A program made the translations under genes and the position numbers. Below the pieces are notes generated by a model. It did not search any database, was not told where the DNA came from, and was given only the letters and a program-made list of their open reading frames with translations. 64,000 nucleotides of DNA. Source: Pseudomonas viridiflava (lineage in GTDB: Bacteria; Pseudomonadota; Gammaproteobacteria; Pseudomonadales; Pseudomonadaceae). The stretch's first letter is position 1. Each line of letters opens with the position of its first letter. Location: positions 81,669 to 145,668 of the forward strand of contig UVIF01000016.1 in NCBI GenBank assembly GCA_900596015.1, read 5' to 3'. Of the stretch, positions 62,251-64,000 are shown in pieces.

Positions 62251-63264
62251 ATGCTTATCAAGCTATCGCGTGCTTCGGACTGCAAAGAGTCCGAAGTCAC
62301 CCCCGAATCGATCTATCTCTCGCGTCGCTCGCTCATGGGCGCCACCGCAACAGCCATGGCCGTTTCGGCACTTCCTTCCTGGGCATCCGCTGCCGACCCA
62401 TCGCGCTATGAAGGCGTCGACGCCGGCAATGCGCCTGCCTGGTTGAACGACAAGCTGGGTCAAACCCGCTGGGGCGCGGTCACCGTGCAAGGCGAGGCGA
62501 TCACGCCTTTCAAGGATGCCACCCACTACAACAACTTCTATGAGTTCGGCACAGGCAAGGGCGATCCGGCAGCCAATGCCGGTAGCCTGAAGACCGAACC
62601 CTGGTCGGTGGTCATAGACGGTGAAGTGGCCAAGCCGGGGCGCTATGCCCTCGAAGACTTCATGAAGCCTTATCAGCTCGAAGAGCGGATCTATCGACTG
62701 CGTTGCGTCGAGGCATGGTCCATGGTCATCCCCTGGATCGGCTTTCCCATCTCGGCCTTGCTCAAGCAGGTCGAACCCACCTCGAAAGCCAAGTACATCC
62801 GCTTCGAAACCTTGCAGGATCCCAAGAGCATGCCCGGCCAGCGCTCCGGCTTTGCCTTGATCAACTGGCCGTATGTAGAAGGCTTGCGTCTGGACGAGGC
62901 GATGAATCCACTGGCGATCCTTGGGGTAGGCATGTACGGCCGCGAGCTTCCCAACCAGAACGGCGCCCCCTTGCGCCTGGTAGTGCCGTGGAAGTATGGC
63001 TTCAAAAGCGTTAAATCCATCGTGCGTATCAGTCTGGTCAGCGAACGGCCAGAGACGACCTGGGAAAACATCGCACCCAGCGAGTATGGCTTCTATGCCA
63101 ACGTGAACCCGGAAGTCGACCATCCGCGCTGGACACAGGCGCGTGAGCGGCGTCTGCCTAGCGGGCTGTTCAGCCCCAACGTGCGTGAGACCGCGATGTT
63201 CAACGGTTACGCGGACGAGGTTGCTTCCCTCTATGCCGGCATGGATCTGCGGAAGAACTACTGA
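62251..63264 (+). CDS. msrP: Periplasmic methionine-sulfoxide reductase MsrP (molybdopterin subunit)
   Basis: 337-aa molybdenum-cofactor enzyme repairing oxidised methionines in periplasmic proteins (formerly YedY). Tat signal peptide with twin Arg (YLSRRSLMG) and cleavage near ASA. Mo-binding Cys is in [15 protein letters not shown]. Electrons come from the quinol pool through MsrQ, whose ATG overlaps its stop (TGATG type). It is folded in the cytoplasm before export. Confidence 0.95.
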   Translation: MLIKLSRASDCKESEVTPESIYLSRRSLMGATATAMAVSALPSWASAADPSRYEGVDAGNAPAWLNDKLGQTRWGAVTVQGEAITPFKDATHYNNFYEFGTGKGDPAANAGSLKTEPWSVVIDGEVAKPGRYALEDFMKPYQLEERIYRLRCVEAWSMVIPWIGFPISALLKQVEPTSKAKYIRFETLQDPKSMPGQRSGFALINWPYVEGLRLDEAMNPLAILGVGMYGRELPNQNGAPLRLVVPWKYGFKSVKSIVRISLVSERPETTWENIAPSEYGFYANVNPEVDHPRWTQARERRLPSGLFSPNVRETAMFNGYADEVASLYAGMDLRKNY

Positions 63265-63884
63265 TGCGTTATCCGTTATGGCGTTCGAGTGTGTTCGTGT
63301 TGGCGTGCGTATGGCCTTTGTTATGGCTGTACCAAGCCTGGATATTTGCCTTGGGCCCTGATCCAGGCAAGGTGCTGGTCGATCGGCTGGGTCTGGGCAC
63401 TCTGATACTGGTGATGATCACGCTGTGCATGACGCCTCTGCAGAAGTTGTCTGGCTGGGCGGGCTGGATAGCGGTACGTCGTCAATTGGGCTTGTGGTGT
63501 TTTGCCTACGTGTGCCTGCACTTGGCGGCCTATCTGTTCTTCGTTCTCGGGCTGGATTGGAGTCAGCTTGGGGTCGAGCTGGTCAAGCGTCCCTACATCA
63601 TTGTCGGTAGCCTTGCGTTCCTTTGCCTGCTGGCGTTGGCCGTGACGTCCAATCGGTACAGCCAGCGTCGGCTGGGTCGTCGCTGGAAACAGCTGCACCG
63701 TCTGATCTATGTGGTGCTTGGCCTGGGGCTGTTGCACTTCCTCTGGATCGTCCGCGCCGATTTGGAAGAATGGTCCATCTATGCCGTGGCCGGTGCGTTG
63801 CTCATGCTGCTTCGCGTACCTGCCATCGCCAGGCGAATTCCCCGAGTAATGGGGCGAAAACCACCCGTGGCCAAAAAGATCTGA
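63264..63884 (+). CDS. msrQ: Heme-binding membrane subunit MsrQ
   Basis: 206-aa six-helix membrane protein (formerly YedZ) that carries heme and passes electrons to MsrP. Ferric-reductase-like helices contain the conserved His ligands in CLHLAAY and [17 protein letters not shown]. It overlaps msrP by one base, so the pair is one translation unit. Confidence 0.95.
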   Translation: MRYPLWRSSVFVLACVWPLLWLYQAWIFALGPDPGKVLVDRLGLGTLILVMITLCMTPLQKLSGWAGWIAVRRQLGLWCFAYVCLHLAAYLFFVLGLDWSQLGVELVKRPYIIVGSLAFLCLLALAVTSNRYSQRRLGRRWKQLHRLIYVVLGLGLLHFLWIVRADLEEWSIYAVAGALLMLLRVPAIARRIPRVMGRKPPVAKKI

Positions 63885-63893
63885 AATTACCTG

Positions 63894-64000
63894 TTGACGC
63901 CCCTCTCAATGTGTCTATAATTCGCCCCACTTCCGGCGCAGCCGAAACGATAAACTCCTTGTTAATCAATAAGTTGAGCGTTTCAGATGAGCTGGAAGGG
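63894..64000 (+). promoter_or_regulatory. Very strong sigma-70 promoter with GC-rich discriminator at the window end
   Basis: TTGACG (63894-63899), 16-base spacer, TATAAT (63916-63921), then TCGCCCCAC. The near-consensus hexamers with a GC-rich discriminator are the pattern of stringently controlled rRNA/tRNA promoters. The 70 bases after it hold no open frame or tRNA; an rRNA operon leader is the likely content. The downstream gene lies outside the window. Confidence 0.6.

Overview
The window is ordinary chromosomal core sequence of a fluorescent Pseudomonas, most likely of the P. putida group. The evidence is gene order (smpB, ratA-rnfH, bamE/fur, recN, grpE-dnaK-dnaJ, dapB, carAB-greA; then cbrA-cbrB-crcZ-pcnB), high GC with matching codon use throughout, and P. 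putida-type REP palindromes between genes. I see no prophage, insertion sequence, integron, CRISPR array or tract of foreign composition. The species cannot be fixed from the sequence alone.

Layout. 1-3.5 kb: an LldR-type GntR regulator behind a perfect operator palindrome, smpB, ratA-rnfH, bamE and fur. 3.6-10.3 kb: recN under a LexA box, then grpE and dnaK, each behind its own sigma-32 promoter, then dnaJ and dapB. 10.3-16.8 kb: a REP pair, a carA leader with an attenuator-like hairpin and a short ORF, carA-carB-greA, yhbY (divergent) and rlmE. 17-22.4 kb: ftsH-folP-glmM-tpiA-secG. 22.4-31.6 kb: tRNA-Leu(GAG), initiator tRNA-fMet, then rimP-nusA-infB-rbfA-truB-rpsO-pnp, the classical translation/RNA-processing cluster. 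31.7-32.2 kb: a small periplasmic BON protein behind a sigma-54 promoter and two palindromes. 32.3-42.5 kb, minus strand: DUF2845 and DUF748 envelope genes, a methyltransferase, pgi, panB-panC (no panD), folK, pcnB. 42.5-47.8 kb, minus strand: the carbon/nitrogen control locus cbrX-cbrA-cbrB plus the CrcZ sRNA with its sigma-54 promoter and CbrB site. 47.8-53.5 kb: gluQ, dksA, an aminotransferase-sfsA pair, a PrrF-type Fur-controlled sRNA, a TfoX C-terminal-domain protein and a kinase/P-loop fusion protein. 53.6-57.5 kb: mrcB (PBP1b) with its lipoprotein activator lpoP, a YqcC protein and a DUF4124 protein. 57.9-63.9 kb: ilvI-ilvH-ilvC, pssA, msrP-msrQ, ending in a very strong promoter with a GC-rich discriminator that probably starts a stable-RNA operon beyond the window.

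The genes fall into a few connected jobs: ribosome assembly and RNA decay (yhbY, rlmE, rimP, nusA, infB, rbfA, truB, rpsO, pnp, smpB, pcnB, gluQ, dksA, greA), proteostasis (grpE, dnaK, dnaJ, ftsH), envelope building and repair (bamE, secG, glmM, mrcB/lpoP, pssA, msrPQ), precursor synthesis (carAB, dapB, folP, folK, panBC, ilvIHC, pgi, tpiA), and global regulation (fur, prrF, cbrAB, crcZ, lldR). The best leads for unexplained biology are regulatory: twin TGCAA-S-TTGCA palindromes above the sigma-54 promoter of the BON gene, the carA leader ORF with its hairpin, the almost leaderless smpB start, and the two uncharacterised protein pairs (DUF748/DUF2845; kinase-P-loop fusion beside TfoX-C and PrrF).
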